A stretch of 57,602 nt of DNA, taken from the NCBI RefSeq assembly GCF_000813125.1, contig NZ_BASE01000136.1:1-57602 (forward strand). The letters are read 5' to 3'. The notes beneath the pieces are model-generated. The model was not told the origin of the DNA, ran no database searches, and saw only the letters and a program-made list of their open reading frames with translations. Source of the DNA: Mesobacillus selenatarsenatis SF-1 (lineage in GTDB: Bacteria; Bacillota; Bacilli; Bacillales; Cytobacillaceae). Every line of letters starts with the position of its first letter. Within the stretch, counting starts at the first letter, position 1. Position numbers and translations under genes: made by a program. Positions 7,138-14,506 of the stretch are shown here, piece by piece.

Positions 7138-7788
7138 CTATTTCTTTTTCTGACGAAATAAATCCATGGATTTATACCCTTGGGATAAAACTTCGACCAT
7201 TTGTTCCTGGCGTTTTTCGCGCGTTTTTTGTTGCTTAGCTGAAAAAATGAATCGAGCCCAATCTTTTTGGTAGCCAGGGGTGAGTGCTTTATAAAATTGT
7301 TGCTCATTTGGATAATCTGTTAGTAGTTTTTCAACATCAGGGACGTTGTTCTCGTAATCAGCCACACACTGGCTAGCAGCTGTTGACTTTGGGGCTGGCT
7401 TCTTTTCCCGCTTTAATCCGACGACCGTAAAAACGTCATCCATGCTGACCATTCTTGAAAATTTGATATCGCTATTTTCCACATATCCATCTTCGCCAAC
7501 CTTCAACGCAGGGAAGATCTCATCTCTATGAATATATGTATTATATCGCTTGTTCCCTTTTTTCGGGTAGGCAAAAAATAAGTAACCTTTTTCTTGCAAG
7601 TGCTGCCCATTTATGATGCCTTTTGTGTGTCCCACCATATCCTCAATCGTTTCGACAAAAATGAAAATCGCATCATGGTTACTGGAAATTCCCGTTTCAT
7701 AACCATCGAACAGATGATAATCGCTTGGATGGTTAAGTACAGCCAGATTGCTATACTTAGTCAGATTTAATTTATCTATGATTGTCAT
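7138..7788 (-). CDS. YdeI/OmpD-associated family protein
   Basis: 216 residues. The C-terminal part contains the family signature of a helical tail: YKALTPGYQKDWARFIFSA followed by KQQKTREKRQEQMVEVLSQG. The N-terminal part (about 1-120) is a separate domain with many aromatic and acidic residues. Members are often annotated as bacteriocin-protection or YdeI-like proteins; molecular role unclear. Good start: AAAGGAG before ATG 7788. Divergent from the AI-2E transporter, with a 52-bp repeat array between them. Confidence 0.75.
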   Translation of the reverse strand: MTIIDKLNLTKYSNLAVLNHPSDYHLFDGYETGISSNHDAIFIFVETIEDMVGHTKGIINGQHLQEKGYLFFAYPKKGNKRYNTYIHRDEIFPALKVGEDGYVENSDIKFSRMVSMDDVFTVVGLKREKKPAPKSTAASQCVADYENNVPDVEKLLTDYPNEQQFYKALTPGYQKDWARFIFSAKQQKTREKRQEQMVEVLSQGYKSMDLFRQKKK

Positions 7789-7970
7789 AATTTACTCCTT
7801 TGGCTATAAAGTATTATGTACTAGCAACGAGTTAAACTTGATTCTACTTTTTTTGTATCTTTATTATAGAGTATATAAAGTGGGATGATGCATATCAACA
7901 TAGCTAAACAAATATAGGAAAAATAGAAGAATGGTTGATATTGTGACAGATTTGAGGGGAAGAAAGGGAA

Positions 7971-8140
7971 AGCTGTCCAAAGAGAGGTCAACTTCAGACA
8001 GGTTTGGCTTCATCCGGAGAAAAGCTGTCCAAAGAGAGGTCAACTTCGGACAGGTTAGGCTTCATCCGGAGAAAAGCTGTCCAAAGAAAGATCAACTTCG
8101 GACAGGTTTGCGATCAAACGATGAAAAGGTGTCCGAACTA
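7971..8140. repeat. 52-bp tandem hairpin repeat, family B
   Basis: Units start at 7971, 8023, 8075 and (degenerate) 8127, exactly 52 bp apart. Each unit contains CTGTCCaAAG and CTTcGGACAG, able to form a 9-bp stem with one mismatch around a loop of about 9 nt, plus GGCTTCATCCGGAGAAA between hairpins. The array fills the divergent spacer between the YdeI-like gene and the AI-2E transporter. A spurious 88-codon frame runs across it. Confidence 0.85.
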
Positions 8141-8217
8141 CTCACTAAATCCAAAGGGTTCGCAATAGAAATAAACAGTCCTGTTGTTTCCACATAAACA
8201 TTATCTTTTAATCCGAA

Positions 8218-8241
8218 ATTTTGGTATAATTTTACCAAAAT
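8218..8241. promoter_or_regulatory. Palindrome over a TATAAT box
   Basis: ATTTTGGTA and TACCAAAAT (8218-8226 and 8233-8241) are a perfect 9-bp inverted repeat. The -10-like TATAAT occupies 8225-8230, upstream of the AI-2E transporter gene. A repressor bound here would cover the -10 box. Regulator unknown. Confidence 0.5.
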
Positions 8242-8265
8242 AACCTAAAGCAAGAGGTACATACT

Positions 8266-9369
8266 TTGACTAAATCTAAACTGCAATTTTGGCTGATTCA
8301 AATTTTGCTTATAACGGCGATCATTTATGTTTCTACGAAGATTTCATTTATGTTTGAGCCGATTGGGATTTTCATCTCAACGGTGTTCTTTCCGATCCTG
8401 ATTACTGGATTCCTCTATTTCCTGCTGAACCCAGTGGTGGATTTTTTGGCTCGCAAGAAAGTTCCTCGCGTGGTCGCAATATTGATCATTTATGTGGTAT
8501 TTGGTGCCCTTCTTGTTCTGGCGATCGGGAATTTAGTTCCGGCGGTTTCCAAGCAGGCGACAGAGCTTGCGAATGACCTTCCTGTTTTTGCTGACAAGAC
8601 GACGGAGTATTTTTACGATGTTGTTCAGTCCTCAGAGTTTAAAAGCTTCAGGGATGAGCAGCGTGAAATGATTGATACTGTGCAGGAACGCGTAATTGAG
8701 TATGCAAATACGATTCCGACTAAACTGACGAATGGACTCAAAGGCTTTTTGGGCATCGTCACCAATATCGCGATCATCCTTGTTACCGTCCCATTTTTAT
8801 TGTTTTACATGTTCAAGGACGGTCACAGGTTTCCGCTTGCTGTTTCCAAGTTCATTCCGAAAGATTACCGTGATGAGGGGCTTAAAATACTGAAGGAAAC
8901 AGGTGAAACGCTGGCTGCATACATCCAGGGGCAGGTAACGGTTGCCCTGGCGGTGGGGACGCTGGCTTTCATTGGATATTTAATCATTGATTTACGCTAT
9001 GCCTTGATTCTCGCGTTAATAGTCGCCTTCACAAACATTATCCCGTATGTCGGGCCGATTATTGGCGGAGCGCCTGCAGTGCTGGTTGGTCTCTTTGATT
9101 CCCCGACAAAGGCTTTACTGGTCGTAGTGGTTATCCTGGTGGCACAGCAAATTGAAGGAAATTTGCTGTCACCTCTGATCCTAGGCAAAACGCTGGATAC
9201 TCACCCGGCAACAATCATCATTATTTTATTGGCTGCCGGAAATCTGGCTGGCGTACTAGGAATGGTGCTAGCTGTTCCAACCTATGCCGTAACAAAAACA
9301 ATCGTATTGAACCTAGTCCGATTTTTAAGAGCAAGGAAACGAGCAACGATTACCACAGAGGTAACATGA
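8266..9369 (+). CDS. AI-2E family transporter (YueF/YtvI-like)
   Basis: 367 residues with about seven to eight membrane helices in the family pattern: two N-terminal helices, a helix pair around LIIYVVFGALLVLAIGNLVP, a cytoplasmic domain (about 95-150), then the conserved C-terminal block with PFLLFYMFKDG, YIQGQVTVALAVG, FTNIIPYVGPIIGGAPA, and VAQQIEGNLLSPLILGKTL. Members export autoinducer-2 or act as sodium/proton antiporters; which applies here is unknown. TTG start with AAGAGGT upstream. Single gene with its own promoter and terminator. Confidence 0.9.
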   Translation: MTKSKLQFWLIQILLITAIIYVSTKISFMFEPIGIFISTVFFPILITGFLYFLLNPVVDFLARKKVPRVVAILIIYVVFGALLVLAIGNLVPAVSKQATELANDLPVFADKTTEYFYDVVQSSEFKSFRDEQREMIDTVQERVIEYANTIPTKLTNGLKGFLGIVTNIAIILVTVPFLLFYMFKDGHRFPLAVSKFIPKDYRDEGLKILKETGETLAAYIQGQVTVALAVGTLAFIGYLIIDLRYALILALIVAFTNIIPYVGPIIGGAPAVLVGLFDSPTKALLVVVVILVAQQIEGNLLSPLILGKTLDTHPATIIIILLAAGNLAGVLGMVLAVPTYAVTKTIVLNLVRFLRARKRATITTEVT

Positions 9370-9407
9370 GTCTTAAACTAACTTGAGAATCCTGGATTAG
9401 ACTTTGG

Positions 9408-9448
9408 GCGATAGAGCTGTCTGTATTGAAGCTGCTATCGCTTTTTTT
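9408..9448 (+). terminator. Terminator of the AI-2E transporter gene
   Basis: GCGATAG (9408-9414) pairs with CTATCGC (9435-9441), with inner AGCT-type pairs, followed by seven T. Confidence 0.8.
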
Positions 9449-9604
9449 ATACGAAGGGTATTTAATGTGCCATTTATGGTGCAGAAAAATCTCTTTATCG
9501 TCACATAAAAGAGGATAATGTGCGGATAACAATGGAACTTCCTGTTTTACGGGCACATGATTGGGCCAGCTGTAATTTTGTAAAAAGGGTCAAGGGAGGT
9601 TAAC

Positions 9605-9787
9605 ATGTCCGAGGAAAAAAGAGAACGGTTGAAATCCGAGGAACAGCGGAAAAATCCTGGAGCAGCCTTGAACAATGGCTGGGTACAGGCGATGACAGGG
9701 TCACCAAGCAGTGGTTGTTTGGTAAATGTGATATCAATTCTAATAGTAGTGGGGGTTATTTTGGTAATTAGAGCATGCTCAAAGTAG
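9605..9787 (+). CDS. DUF6366-like small membrane protein
   Basis: 60 residues. A charged N-terminal half (SEEKRERLKSEEQRKNPGAA) is followed by GWVQAMTGSPSSGC and one C-terminal membrane helix (VISILIVVGVILVI). This layout matches the DUF6366 family of Bacillus. AGGGAGG-type RBS lies just before the ATG. First of three short genes in a row (9605, 9804, 10005) with small gaps, probably one transcript. Function unknown. Confidence 0.7.
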   Translation: MSEEKRERLKSEEQRKNPGAALNNGWVQAMTGSPSSGCLVNVISILIVVGVILVIRACSK

Positions 9788-9803
9788 TAAAAGGGGGGAT
9801 AGC

Positions 9804-9968
9804 ATGAGGGCTATATTTAGTTTTATTCTGTTGCTGGCTGGTGCTCTTTTAATTGGGATTACGGTTGAGAATTCCATTGTCGAGAACACCGTAGTAAAAG
9901 CAATCGGGGCTTTATGTATCATTGGATTCGTGAGGACGTTCCCTAAAAGGGAAGATAAATTATATTAA
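9804..9968 (+). CDS. 54-aa two-helix membrane protein
   Basis: ATG 9804 follows AAGGGGGGAT and runs 54 codons to TAA at 9966. The product starts MRAIFSFILLLAGALLIGIT, has a short polar link NSIVENT and a second hydrophobic helix (AIGALCIIGFV) before a basic tail. No family recognised. It lies 16 bases after the previous small gene, so is likely cotranscribed. Confidence 0.65.
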   Translation: MRAIFSFILLLAGALLIGITVENSIVENTVVKAIGALCIIGFVRTFPKREDKLY

Positions 9969-10004
9969 GCTCTATTTTGGATTCCGAGTAAGGTGGGGAA
10001 TGGG

Positions 10005-10352
10005 ATGAGGAAAAAGAAGTGGCTGCTGTTATTGGTGGGTGTTTTGATTGTCGCTGTAATCACTATAACTCAAAAGCCGAATGAAGATGATTTTGCAAGC
10101 TGGATGGAAGACACTTATGAGGTGAAGTGCCTTGATGAGGTTTGTGACGTGTTTCAACTAGAAACAGGTAAAGAAGAAATCGTCATGCATACGGTGCAAG
10201 GCGGTTTTTCACCCGGGATTTTGGTGGCAAGATTGCATAAAACCTATCGAAATCATGACGACCCTTCCTATCATTTAGAGCTTAAAGCATCTGGTTTCCT
10301 GAAAAACATAACGATTGAAAAGGAAACGATGCGAGGAATGCATAAAAGGTAA
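10005..10352 (+). CDS. Hypothetical exported or anchored protein, 115 aa
   Basis: ATG 10005 has AGGTGGGG six bases upstream; an in-frame GTG at 9993 overlaps that RBS and is less likely. An RKKK start and one hydrophobic helix (LLLLVGVLIVAVITIT) are followed by an acidic domain with two cysteines (KCLDEVC), which could form a disulphide outside the cell. No family recognised. A clear terminator follows. Confidence 0.7.
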   Translation: MRKKKWLLLLVGVLIVAVITITQKPNEDDFASWMEDTYEVKCLDEVCDVFQLETGKEEIVMHTVQGGFSPGILVARLHKTYRNHDDPSYHLELKASGFLKNITIEKETMRGMHKR

Positions 10353-10356
10353 AGTG

Positions 10357-10388
10357 ATGCTATTCGAATAAGGAATAGCATTTTTTTT
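10357..10388 (+). terminator. Terminator after the 10005-10352 gene
   Basis: Perfect 9-bp stem ATGCTATTC/GAATAGCAT followed by eight T. Confidence 0.85.
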
Positions 10389-10398
10389 GGAAAATCAA

Positions 10399-10460
10399 TG
10401 TAAGGTTTACTTGACTTGTAAAGGGAATAATTGTAATTTATATGTAAGGTTAACCTTACA
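10399..10460 (+). promoter_or_regulatory. Promoter and operator of the XRE repressor gene
   Basis: TTGACT (10411-10416), 17-bp spacer and TAATTT (10434-10439). A perfect 18-bp palindrome TGTAAGGTTAACCTTACA (10443-10460) covers the expected transcription start. A half copy TGTAAGGTT (10399-10407) lies just upstream of the -35. This is the expected layout for autorepression by the HTH protein encoded next. Confidence 0.75.
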
Positions 10461-10478
10461 CAGGGAGAGATATCCATC

Positions 10479-10685
10479 ATGAAAAACAAAGTGAAACAAT
10501 TAAGGGAGCAATACGGCCTTACGCAAGCGCAGCTGGGCGAGAAGGTAAATGTGTCACGCCAGGCAATCAATGCGATTGAAAAAAGTAAATTCGATCCTTC
10601 TATTTGGCTGGCCTATGATTTAGCTGAATTTTTCAATATGACGATTGAGGAATTATTTGAGTTTGAGGAGAGTGAGCGAAAGTGA
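10479..10685 (+). CDS. XRE-family HTH transcriptional regulator
   Basis: 68 residues, almost only the DNA-binding domain: VKQLREQYGLTQAQLGEKVN (helices 1-2), VSRQAINAIEKSKFDPS (recognition helix), then LAYDLAEFFNMTIEELFEF. This is the YgzD/YvaO-type short repressor of Bacillus. Its last codons overlap the start of the following membrane protein gene, a common arrangement in which the small repressor and membrane partner are one operon. It likely binds the palindrome just upstream. Confidence 0.9.
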   Translation: MKNKVKQLREQYGLTQAQLGEKVNVSRQAINAIEKSKFDPSIWLAYDLAEFFNMTIEELFEFEESERK

Positions 10686-11134
10686 GTTTACTGAAACATC
10701 CGGCTGTTAATATTCTTTTCAGAAGTTTTATGTCCGCAATCTATTCATTCGTTTTTATTTTCACAGCTGGTCATATGGAATTCATAAGTATCCTTTCACA
10801 TGGCAAGACACTGAACTCGGATTTTTGGAATGGTTGGTCTGACTTTTTAAAAACAGGCAATATGAAATTCATTGGCTACTTGATCATCGGATTAACTGTT
10901 GTGATTATAGTTTTTATTCTTTTAAAAAGAACGAAGCAATACGATGAATATCAAGTGAGTATCTTAGCGAAAAGCCTGTTGGTGGCCGGGGTTTTATCCA
11001 TCATTATCGTTCCGTTTCTGATGGTCATGCTTTTAAGTGACCCAAACTACAGTACGGAAATCATCTTTTTATTTGCGACGATCCAATGGGTAGGTGTTTT
11101 GGTTTCGTATATACTTTTTGCTGTCCGGTCATGA
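10682..11134 (+). CDS. Four-helix membrane protein paired with the XRE regulator
   Basis: 150 residues, GTG start inside the ATGA-type overlap with the regulator gene. Hydrophobic segments at about 10-35, 60-80, 95-120 and 128-148. The polar loop between helices 2 and 3 is basic (KRTKQYDEYQ). No domain recognised. Its function is unknown, but strict coupling to a small repressor suggests a membrane stress or toxin-response module. Confidence 0.8.
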   Translation: MSLLKHPAVNILFRSFMSAIYSFVFIFTAGHMEFISILSHGKTLNSDFWNGWSDFLKTGNMKFIGYLIIGLTVVIIVFILLKRTKQYDEYQVSILAKSLLVAGVLSIIIVPFLMVMLLSDPNYSTEIIFLFATIQWVGVLVSYILFAVRS

Positions 11135-11240
11135 GACTGAATTTTTTTCCATAAAAGTACAAGGTCATTTAGATACTCAGAACTCCATAACTGAACATAA
11201 TAAGAGAGGGCTTTTATTAATCAATGGAGGATTAGAGTAG

Positions 11241-11375
11241 ATGAGCGGAACAAAAGATGAACTTAAAGAACAGCTTAATGTATTAACAGCTCGCAGGGAC
11301 CGGATGCAGAAGAATCTCTACGAGGTGGAGAAGGAAATAGCGGAAATCACCAATAAGCTAGCTAAACTGAAGTAA
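11241..11375 (+). CDS. 44-aa coiled-coil protein
   Basis: ATG 11241 is preceded by GGAGG at 11226-11230 and the frame runs 44 codons to TAA. The sequence MSGTKDELKEQLNVLTARRD continues with heptads (VEKEIAEITNKLAKL) and is entirely charged helix, so it should form a short coiled coil. Similar tiny coiled-coil proteins are common in Bacillus but usually uncharacterised. It stands alone, just upstream of the manganese riboswitch. Confidence 0.6.
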   Translation: MSGTKDELKEQLNVLTARRDRMQKNLYEVEKEIAEITNKLAKLK

Positions 11376-11464
11376 GAACGGCGCAATAGGCATCTTCAAA
11401 GACCAGGCAAAGGGAACGTTCCTTTGCCCATTTCGTAAAACACCTTTATGCTTCCAAGTATTTG

Positions 11465-11634
11465 TTGACAAGCTTTCCAGACGCCTTTAATATTTACTTA
11501 TTAATTGAATACTCCTAAAGGGGAGTAGCTTTTACAGCAAGGTCGTCATTACGGAGTTCTTGACTCTCGGCTTTGTTGGCAACCATTGTTGTTAGCAAGA
11601 CCTTTACCATATTAGTGGTAAGGGTCTTTTTTGT
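11465..11634 (+). promoter_or_regulatory. Promoter and yybP-ykoY manganese riboswitch
   Basis: TTGACA (11465-11470), 17-bp spacer, TAATAT (11488-11493). The leader holds the yybP-ykoY signature: CTCCTAAAGGGGAGTAGC (11513-11530), GGTCGTCATTACGG, then CGGCTTTGTTGGCAACC and TTAGCAAGACC. The last part forms the terminator AGACC..TACC/GGTA..GGTCT (11598-11627) plus a T-run. In this class Mn2+ binding favours the open form and turns on the downstream gene. Here the next gene is a DedA protein. Confidence 0.9.
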
Positions 11635-11638
11635 CTGA

Positions 11639-11676
11639 AAAACCTTTGCCTGTAAGACGGTAAAGGTTTTTTCTTT
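11639..11676 (+). terminator. Second terminator between riboswitch and DedA gene
   Basis: AAAACCTTTgCC pairs with GGtAAAGGTTTT around a 7-nt loop and is followed by a long T-rich run. It directly follows the riboswitch terminator, so transcripts must pass two terminators to reach the DedA gene. Confidence 0.75.
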
Positions 11677-11709
11677 TTTTGAATGAATATTAAACTTAAG
11701 GAGAATGAC

Positions 11710-12315
11710 ATGGAAAAATGGTTAATTGGAATAATGGAGGAGTTCGGCTATACAGGTGTTATGTTCTTGATTGCACTGGAAAACATCTTTCCTCCCATAC
11801 CATCCGAAGTTATTTTAACTTTTGCTGGATTTATGACTGCCTCAACGAATCTTACTATTACTGGCGTTATCTTAGCTTCCACCATGGGTTCACTGTTGGG
11901 GGCGGTACTGCTATATGGTATAGGACTGCAGTTGGGCGTGAAAAAGTTGGAGAGGATTGTTGATCAATGGGGCTATCTTCTTCGGGTTACCAAAAAAGAT
12001 ATTTACAAAGCGGATTCCTGGTTTGATCGCTATGGAGCATGGACCGTTTTATTTTGCCGGGTCATTCCTTTGCTTCGCAGTCTGATTTCCATTCCTGCTG
12101 GCATATCAGGGATGAGATTTAGGAAATTCCTGCTGTTCACAACAATTGGTACGTTGATTTGGAATACAATTCTCGTATACTTAGGTGCATCTGTCGGAGC
12201 CTCCTGGGAGGAGATTGTTGAGTATATAGATGTTTACTCTAAGTTTATTTATATATTTCTACTACTGATCTCAGTCATCCTGTTATTTGTGTTGGTTTTA
12301 AGGAAGAGGAAATGA
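11710..12315 (+). CDS. DedA family membrane protein
   Basis: 201 residues from ATG 11710 (AAGGAG 7 nt upstream). DedA (SNARE-associated/VTT domain) proteins flip undecaprenyl phosphate or other lipids across the membrane. Typical features: E-G/E-N near the start (LIALENIFPPIPSEVIL), FAGFMTA, the amphipathic GSLLGAVLLYGIG, and FCRVIPLLRSLISIPAGISG (the conserved F-x-R-x-x-P), then a final helix. Controlled by the manganese riboswitch upstream, an unusual pairing as most of these riboswitches precede TerC, MntP or P-type ATPase genes. Confidence 0.9.
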   Translation: MEKWLIGIMEEFGYTGVMFLIALENIFPPIPSEVILTFAGFMTASTNLTITGVILASTMGSLLGAVLLYGIGLQLGVKKLERIVDQWGYLLRVTKKDIYKADSWFDRYGAWTVLFCRVIPLLRSLISIPAGISGMRFRKFLLFTTIGTLIWNTILVYLGASVGASWEEIVEYIDVYSKFIYIFLLLISVILLFVLVLRKRK

Positions 12316-12323
12316 TAGGGAGT

Positions 12324-12366
12324 AGAAGCAAAGGGAATCTAATCAGCTCCCTTTTTGCTTCTTTTA
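12324..12366 (+). terminator. Terminator of the DedA gene
   Basis: AGAAGCAAAGGGA pairs with TCCCTTTTTGCTTCT, followed by TTTTA. Confidence 0.8.
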
Positions 12367-12428
12367 AGAGGAATATATATCTTTTTGTAGAAATTCATTA
12401 GGATTACGGCGATGAAATGGTGGTTTTT

Positions 12429-12656
12429 ATGAAGTTCAATCGTTTAATATTGATTATCTTTGTTCCCGCATTCCTATTTTTCCTTGGCTTGTTTTATATT
12501 GAAGTGTCCGTTTATTCAGTGCTGCCTCCAGAACAAGGCGGAATGAGTTTTCGGACAGAATTGAAGAATGTCTGGTATCGTTCTGTATCGTTTTATGCCA
12601 TGGTCCTTATTGTTTCCTTTTTGTTTTATTATCGTTTTATACATAAACGAAAGTAG
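12429..12656 (+). CDS. Small two-helix membrane protein
   Basis: 75 residues from ATG 12429 (GGTGG 5 nt upstream); ATG 12417 in frame is an alternative. Helix 1 RLILIIFVPAFLFFLGLFYI, an extracytoplasmic loop of about 30 residues with PPEQGG, helix 2 SFYAMVLIVSFLFYYRF and a basic tail HKRK. No family recognised. Convergent with the DUF3231 gene. Confidence 0.6.
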   Translation: MKFNRLILIIFVPAFLFFLGLFYIEVSVYSVLPPEQGGMSFRTELKNVWYRSVSFYAMVLIVSFLFYYRFIHKRK

Positions 12657-12669
12657 CTGTATAAAAAAA

Positions 12670-12692
12670 GTCCCTCCATGATTTGGAAGGAC
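12670..12692 (-). terminator. Terminator of the first DUF3231 gene
   Basis: GTCCcTCC/GGAaGGAC hairpin; on the minus strand it is followed by TTTTTTTAT. Confidence 0.7.
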
Positions 12693-12699
12693 ATTATAA

Positions 12700-13707
12700 C
12701 TATTGGTTATCGTTTGCGAGTTCTTTTCGATTGGGAGCTAGTGGGGGTTGTTCTAACCAGTTATTTTTTTCCATAATATCAAACCATTTCTTTGTCACCA
12801 TTAAATTTTTCAGGATTATTGTTTCATAAGTAGCTATAAGGTCTGTCCGCATGGCAGATGCCAAACCAGTACCGTGATAGACTTGAGCAGCCTGGAACAA
12901 AAAGCCGGTATGATACATCATCAGCTTGTCTGAAAAAGGAGGATCCGTTGATGTTGTGACTTCTGATTCCCACGAAGGTGGGACTGGCAGATTATCCTCG
13001 TGCATGATTTTGGCAAAAGTTTGTATTTGTTGATCAGCTGTTTTCTCAGATTCGGTTAAAAACTTCCGAACTTCCTTTGAGTGGGCAACTTGACTGAAAG
13101 CAATAGACAAAGTTTTAGCCATAATGTTCTTTTTTACATTGAAAGAAATACTTATAATTTCTGTGGCAGATAAACCCCTGGCTTTTCCGAAAATCCCATC
13201 TGTAAAATCTTTGCTAACAATAAATTCAGGGTGTTTGGCAGGGTAAAACAAAGGATCTCTTTGGAAACTGCCTTTCTCTAGCAATAGGTCAATGGTCTGG
13301 TGGTACATTCTTTTTCCATCGTTATCACATGAATCGTAAAAATCCCGTAAGTCTTTTCTGACAGAAACACCTAAAGCGGTGGTATGTCCAGTCAATCCAT
13401 GGAGGGTCATGATATGTAGGTAATTAAGGCAAAAAGTGTCCGAGAACAATCTTTTTGCACCTTTATTTATATCCGCTTCACCAAATCCTACTGGGACCGG
13501 AAACCCCTCATTTCCTAAAAATGTAACCAATTGATTCTTTTGTTTTTCAAACGTCGAAAGAGCATCCGCAAATACGGCTCTTATCGATTCATCTTCAATA
13601 ATGGTGAACATATATCTATTAACTGCATCGATCATTGTCCCGTTTACATATTCGCCCCACAAGGATCCTATTTCAGAAGAAGTTAGTTGAATTCTATCCT
13701 TATCCAT
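12700..13707 (-). CDS. DUF3231 family protein (copy 1)
   Basis: 335 residues with the DUF3231 layout: two ferritin-like helical halves, each starting with LTSSEIGSLWGEYVNG-type and LSATEIISISFNVKKNIMAK sequences, and a QVAHSKEVRKFL stretch; the end is NNWLEQPPLAPNRKEL. The family is specific to spore-formers and related to the CotF spore coat domain; role unknown. ATG with GGAGGTG upstream. A paralog with the same architecture and ending (WLEQPPMFVDREKL) lies at 52024-53037. Confidence 0.85.
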   Translation of the reverse strand: MDKDRIQLTSSEIGSLWGEYVNGTMIDAVNRYMFTIIEDESIRAVFADALSTFEKQKNQLVTFLGNEGFPVPVGFGEADINKGAKRLFSDTFCLNYLHIMTLHGLTGHTTALGVSVRKDLRDFYDSCDNDGKRMYHQTIDLLLEKGSFQRDPLFYPAKHPEFIVSKDFTDGIFGKARGLSATEIISISFNVKKNIMAKTLSIAFSQVAHSKEVRKFLTESEKTADQQIQTFAKIMHEDNLPVPPSWESEVTTSTDPPFSDKLMMYHTGFLFQAAQVYHGTGLASAMRTDLIATYETIILKNLMVTKKWFDIMEKNNWLEQPPLAPNRKELANDNQ

Positions 13708-13948
13708 CTTTTCACCTCCACGGTATTATTTCCCCATTTAAAAGACAATATGAATATTCATGTGTTCAAGATTGGTACTCAATATCAAGTCTTTTTGTTA
13801 TCGAGTTCTTTTTGCCAATAGTGATTTTTTTCGAGGAGAATTGTGAACTGAAGTGAATGCTTACTTTTCATACTTATAAATAAGAAATTTAGTTAAAAAT
13901 GAACTTTTCATGATGGTTATGACTCTTACATAGGAGCGAGGTGAGGGA

Positions 13949-14506
13949 ATGAATGTTGTTGTTGTTCGGTTAGTTAAAAAGGCCAAAAGAGGCAGTAAAG
14001 ATGCGTTGATGGAGTTGATCATGGCTGAGAAAGATACCATGTACCGGCTTGCTTTTACATATATGGGGAATGAGCATGATGCGATGGATGTGCTGGAGGA
14101 GATGATTGTCCGGCTGTATGAAAACATCGGCCAGCTAAAAAAGGAAGAGGCTTTTTATAGCTGGAGCAAAACCATCCTTGTGAACCTTTGTAAAACAACC
14201 CTTCGTAAACAAAAGAAGGTTGTGCTGCTCGATAACTGGGAGTCTTCCAAAGAGGAGGAGCAATTGCATTCCACGGACTCAAATGTGCAGCAATTAGAAA
14301 TTGCCGAGATGTTATCGATTTTAAATGAACATCAAAAAGAAGCGATTCAGATGAAGTATTTTCTCGATTTGGATTATCAAACGATTGCGGAATTGACCAA
14401 CATTCCATTAGGAACTGTGAAATCGAGGATTTTCCAGGGATTAAGGAAAATGAAAGATTTTGATGGAGGTGAAGGCGATGAAAGAGATAGAAGAACGATT
14501 GAATGA
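13949..14506 (+). CDS. ECF-type RNA polymerase sigma factor
   Basis: 185 residues. Region 2 lies about residues 20-85 (MYRLAFTYMGNEHDAMDVLE and FYSWSKTILVNLC); region 4 about 115-165 (LNEHQKEAIQMKYFLDLDY, then IAELTNIPLGTVKSRIFQGL). It directs RNA polymerase to stress promoters. The stop codon overlaps the following anti-sigma gene by 29 bases, the usual sigma/anti-sigma operon. RBS GGAGCGAGGTGAGGG lies just before the ATG. No convincing ECF-type autoregulatory promoter could be picked by eye. Confidence 0.92.
   Translation: MNVVVVRLVKKAKRGSKDALMELIMAEKDTMYRLAFTYMGNEHDAMDVLEEMIVRLYENIGQLKKEEAFYSWSKTILVNLCKTTLRKQKKVVLLDNWESSKEEEQLHSTDSNVQQLEIAEMLSILNEHQKEAIQMKYFLDLDYQTIAELTNIPLGTVKSRIFQGLRKMKDFDGGEGDERDRRTIE

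Noticed and set aside
7931-8197. 88-codon open frame on the plus strand
   Set aside because: It runs through three 52-bp repeat units, so its repetitive protein reflects the array; it has no ribosome binding site and its ends fall outside the array by chance.
9350-9556. 68-codon minus-strand open frame after the AI-2E transporter
   Set aside because: Covers the transporter's terminator hairpin and has no RBS; likely random.
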